The notes below the pieces were generated by a model that was not told the DNA's origin, did not search any database, and worked only from the letters and a program-made list of their open reading frames with translations. A DNA stretch of 64,000 nt, from assembly GCA_029881495.1 (NCBI GenBank), contig JAOUMJ010000015.1, positions 1-64,000 on the forward strand, written 5' to 3'. Made by a program: the position numbers and the translations under genes. The stretch is from Nitrospinota bacterium (GTDB lineage: Bacteria; Nitrospinota_A; UBA7883; JACRGQ01). Below, in pieces: positions 61,364-64,000 of the stretch. Numbering within the stretch: the first letter of the stretch is position 1; the number at the start of each line of letters is the position of its first letter.

Positions 61364-61929
61364 AGTCCATGCGATATCTTCCGGTTGCGGCGCTCTCTCT
61401 CCTCTTTTTCGCCTGCGCCGATTTTTCCTCGTACAGGTACTTTCATGTATATGCGATGGTGAAGCCTTCCAGTAGCTCTTCGGGGATGCACGAGGATTCC
61501 GACCTCGCGTTCCGCTTTGCCATTTCCGAGAAAAAGATTAAGGCATACATAACGAATAAGTCTGCTTCCGATGTGAACATCAAGTGGTCGGAGGTGGCGT
61601 ATATCGATTTCAAGGGCGCCTCGCACAAGGTGGCGAACAACGAAGTCCTCTTTACTAACAGGATGGACAAGGCAAAGGATACGGTTCTGAAGCCGGGGAT
61701 CACCGAGGAGAACGTGATAGTTCCCGTTGATAATGTGGAAAAGCTGGAGGAGCAGTGGACATGGTCGATAGTTCCGCTGTTCGATCAGGAAACCGATGCG
61801 GCACTGCTAAACAGGGATAAGACCTTCGGGGTTATTCTCCCGGTGAATCTCGCGACAGGGGAGAAGGTATACCGGTTTGAATTCAAGGTTGCCGCCGTAA
61901 TACCCCACCGCTACCACAACCCGCGATAG
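61360..61929 (+). CDS. lipoprotein of unknown function
   Basis: 189 residues. Signal peptide with lipobox L-F-F-A-C at the cleavage site. The mature protein begins A-D-F-S-S-Y and looks beta-rich, with V-N-I-K-W-S-E-V-A-Y-I-D-F-K-G and a later V-I-V-P-V-D-N segment. No family recognised. It is translationally coupled to metH by a 4-bp overlap, which seems to be an operon accident rather than a functional link, though this is not certain. Confidence 0.8.
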   Translation: MKSMRYLPVAALSLLFFACADFSSYRYFHVYAMVKPSSSSSGMHEDSDLAFRFAISEKKIKAYITNKSASDVNIKWSEVAYIDFKGASHKVANNEVLFTNRMDKAKDTVLKPGITEENVIVPVDNVEKLEEQWTWSIVPLFDQETDAALLNRDKTFGVILPVNLATGEKVYRFEFKVAAVIPHRYHNPR

Positions 61930-61981
61930 CCAAACGCCAGACATAAAGTAGAGCATTCTCCCTCCTTTAAAGGAGTATATG

Positions 61982-62005
61982 CGGAAAGCAGTTTGCCGCT
62001 TTCCG
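61982..62005. terminator. hairpin between the lipoprotein gene and clpB
   Basis: A perfect 8-bp stem, cggaaagc / gctttccg, with an 8-base loop, 52 bases after the stop. No T-run follows on either strand, so the role is uncertain. Confidence 0.35.
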
Positions 62006-62135
62006 AAATGTCCCCGGCTATTTTCATCAAAACAAAAAACTGAACGATTTTCATTTTTCCCGGACAAGTCCTCAAATTGCAGGAATTGAATCGCAATACC
62101 TTGACTCCAGCCGGAACGAATCTTAGAAAAAATAC

Positions 62136-64000
62136 ATGAGAGACTTTAGCAAATACACGATAAAGGCATCCGAGGCGGTGCAGTCCGCTATGCAGAGCGC
62201 CGGGAGGCGTCAGCATCAGGCGATCACTCCCTTGCACTTTTTGCACGCGATTGCCGCGCAGGAGAACGGCGCTGTTCCTCTCCTTCTGGAGAAGCTCGGC
62301 AAGCCTGCGAAGAGCATCCTTTCACAGGTTGAAAAAAAGCTTGAAGGGTTGCCGAAAATATCGGGTTCCGGCCAGGTATACCTCTCGCCGGAGGGTGACG
62401 CTCTTTTGAAAAAGAGCGAAGAGGAGAGCGCAAAGCTGAAGGATGAATTCGTCAGCGTGGAGCATCTCTTTCTCGCGATGCTTGATGATGAAACATGCCG
62501 GAAGATAATCGGATTTTCCCGTGATGAAATTCTGGAGGCGCTCGCTTCTATCCGCGGTAACCAGAGGGTGACCGATCAGGATCCGGAGGGGAAATACAGG
62601 GTGCTGGAAAAATACTGTCTTGATCTGACAGAGCTGGCATACAGGGGGGAGATAGATCCCGTCATCGGGCGGGATGAGGAGATAAGGCGGGTAATGCAGA
62701 TACTCACGAGAAGGACAAAGAACAATCCTGTCCTTACCGGGGAGCCTGGAACCGGAAAGACCGCGATAGTGGAAGGGCTCGCAAGGAAGATAGTCGATGG
62801 CGACGTGCCGGAGAACATAAAGGATAAAAAGATTCTTTCGCTTGATATGGGTTCCCTCCTTGCCGGGACGAAATACCGCGGGGAGTTCGAGGAGCGACTG
62901 AAAGCCGTCATAAAGGAAGTTGAGCAGAGCGCCGGGAACATCATCCTCTTCATTGATGAGCTCCACACGATAGTCGGCGCCGGGAGCGTCGGCGAGGACG
63001 GGAGCATGGATGCCGGGAACCTGCTGAAACCCGCGCTTGCGCGAGGGAAACTTCATACTATCGGGGCCACAACTCTCAAGGAATACCGAAGGTATATAGA
63101 AAAGGACGCCGCACTTGAACGGCGTTTCCAACCGGTGATGATAGACGAGCCGTCGGTGAAGGACGCTATCTCCATTCTGCGGGGCATAAAGGAGAAATAC
63201 GAGGCGCATCACGGCGTGCGGATACAGGACGACGCGATAGTTGCCGCCGTGGAACTTTCGTCGAGGTATGTTCCGGACAGGTTCCTCCCGGATAAGGCGA
63301 TAGACCTGATAGACGAATCGGCAAGCAGTCTCAAGATGGAGCTGAATTCCAAACCTGCGGAACTCGACAGACTGGAGAGGGTTTCGCGCAGGCTTGAGAT
63401 AGAGCGCGAGGCTCTGAAGAAAGAGACCGATAAGTCGTCCGGCGGACGGCTGAAGGAGATCGAAAAGGAACTCGCGGACATTAATGAGGGGCGGAGAGAG
63501 TACGAGCTCCGGTGGCTTCGCGAAAAAGAGGCGATAGACATTTTGAAGAACGGCACAAGGGAGCTTGATGCGCTGAAGGAAGAGGCGATACGGTGCGAGC
63601 GCGAAAGCAATTTCCAGCGGGTGGCGGAGATAAGGTACGGAGAGCTTCCTGATCTTGAAAAGAAGATGGCTTTCGCGCGTGAAAGCGCCGCAAAAGGTGG
63701 GGAGCATGGCGGAACGCTTCAGGAAGAGGTTACAAGAGAAGATATAGCGAAGGTCGTATCGCGCTGGACCGGAATACCGGTTGCGAGGATGATCTCGGAA
63801 GAGAGTGAAAGGCTTTCGATGATGGAGAGCGTGATAGCAAGAGAGGTTGTCGGGCAGGAAGCGGCGGTAAAGGCGGTCTCGAACGCCGTGCGAAGGAGCC
63901 GTGCAGGGATACAGGAAGAAGGGAGGCCGATAGGTTCCTTCATTTTCCTCGGGCCTACCGGTGTGGGAAAGACGGAGCTTGCGAAAGCGCTGGCAAACTT
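62136..64000 (+). CDS. clpB: disaggregase ClpB, 5' part (cut by window end)
   Basis: The frame starts at ATG 62136 ([11 protein letters not shown]) and runs off the right edge after 621 codons, so about a quarter to a third of the gene is missing. The N-domain has two Clp_N repeats (about 1-145). AAA-1 has Walker A G-E-P-G-T-G-K-T (202-209) and F-I-D-E-L-H. A coiled-coil middle domain (about 410-525) and the beginning of AAA-2 with G-P-T-G-V-G-K-T follow. ClpB works with DnaK to dissolve aggregates. No clear ribosome binding site and no recognised heat-shock promoter. Confidence 0.95.
   Translation, partial: MRDFSKYTIKASEAVQSAMQSAGRRQHQAITPLHFLHAIAAQENGAVPLLLEKLGKPAKSILSQVEKKLEGLPKISGSGQVYLSPEGDALLKKSEEESAKLKDEFVSVEHLFLAMLDDETCRKIIGFSRDEILEALASIRGNQRVTDQDPEGKYRVLEKYCLDLTELAYRGEIDPVIGRDEEIRRVMQILTRRTKNNPVLTGEPGTGKTAIVEGLARKIVDGDVPENIKDKKILSLDMGSLLAGTKYRGEFEERLKAVIKEVEQSAGNIILFIDELHTIVGAGSVGEDGSMDAGNLLKPALARGKLHTIGATTLKEYRRYIEKDAALERRFQPVMIDEPSVKDAISILRGIKEKYEAHHGVRIQDDAIVAAVELSSRYVPDRFLPDKAIDLIDESASSLKMELNSKPAELDRLERVSRRLEIEREALKKETDKSSGGRLKEIEKELADINEGRREYELRWLREKEAIDILKNGTRELDALKEEAIRCERESNFQRVAEIRYGELPDLEKKMAFARESAAKGGEHGGTLQEEVTREDIAKVVSRWTGIPVARMISEESERLSMMESVIAREVVGQEAAVKAVSNAVRRSRAGIQEEGRPIGSFIFLGPTGVGKTELAKALAN

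Overview
The window is a 64-kb piece of a bacterial chromosome made mostly of housekeeping genes. The cell is Gram-negative: there are outer-membrane beta-barrels, a LolC/E-type lipoprotein permease, several lipoproteins, an N-acetylmuramoyl-L-alanine amidase and NagZ. I see no phage, plasmid backbone, transposase or CRISPR array. The GC content is moderate, except for one conspicuously AT-rich islet near 48-49.8 kb. The short ArgA-type acetyltransferase, short MetH, GerMN protein, receiver-TPR protein, RHS protein and CFI-box protein would fit a deltaproteobacterium-like or related candidate lineage. That placement is inference only; I cannot name the organism.

Left part (0-16 kb). A Sel1-repeat gene tail is followed by a ParD/ParE-type toxin-antitoxin pair that sits between two 115-bp direct repeats. 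Next come the leftward genes infB, a 56-codon membrane-peptide gene that I translated by hand, and mutS2. These are followed by rnhA, two outer-membrane proteins, an M48 protease coupled to an SH3 protein, a CHASE2 adenylate cyclase, a Na/Pi cotransporter and an M16 peptidase.

Middle (16-47 kb). murI, GerMN and amidase genes are coupled by 4-bp overlaps and run divergently from alaS, a TIGR04282-type gene, queC and a methyltransferase gene. A lolC/E permease, a secreted pentapeptide protein and argDFG follow. argDFG faces argA-nadC across a palindromic putative operator. Then come a DUF115 protein, a triple-domain lipoprotein and a two-component cluster built on a CheA-like kinase whose domains are in an unusual order. 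The rest is nagZ, a pseudo-receiver/TPR protein, rsmI, a Thr-rich lipoprotein, hrcA-grpE, an amidohydrolase, a BI-1 protein, rplM-rpsI behind a consensus promoter, and an EamA transporter.

Right part (47.9-64 kb). An AT-rich islet carries a small unknown gene and a pentapeptide membrane protein, and lies between two nearly identical terminator hairpins. Next are a CFI-box/Ig-like surface protein and a 1542-aa RHS protein in one operon, tRNA-Arg(CCT), ftsH, a metH lacking the reactivation domain, a coupled lipoprotein, and the first two thirds of clpB, cut by the window edge.

The observations most worth checking are the reordered CheA kinase with its pseudo-receiver neighbours, the two islets bounded by direct repeats (one repeat contains the 3' end of mutS2), the RHS/CFI-box pair, the coupled membrane peptide between infB and mutS2, the three-domain PrcB-like lipoprotein and the arg palindrome. 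All starts were judged from ribosome binding sites, overlaps and signal peptides; several differ from the longest possible open frame.
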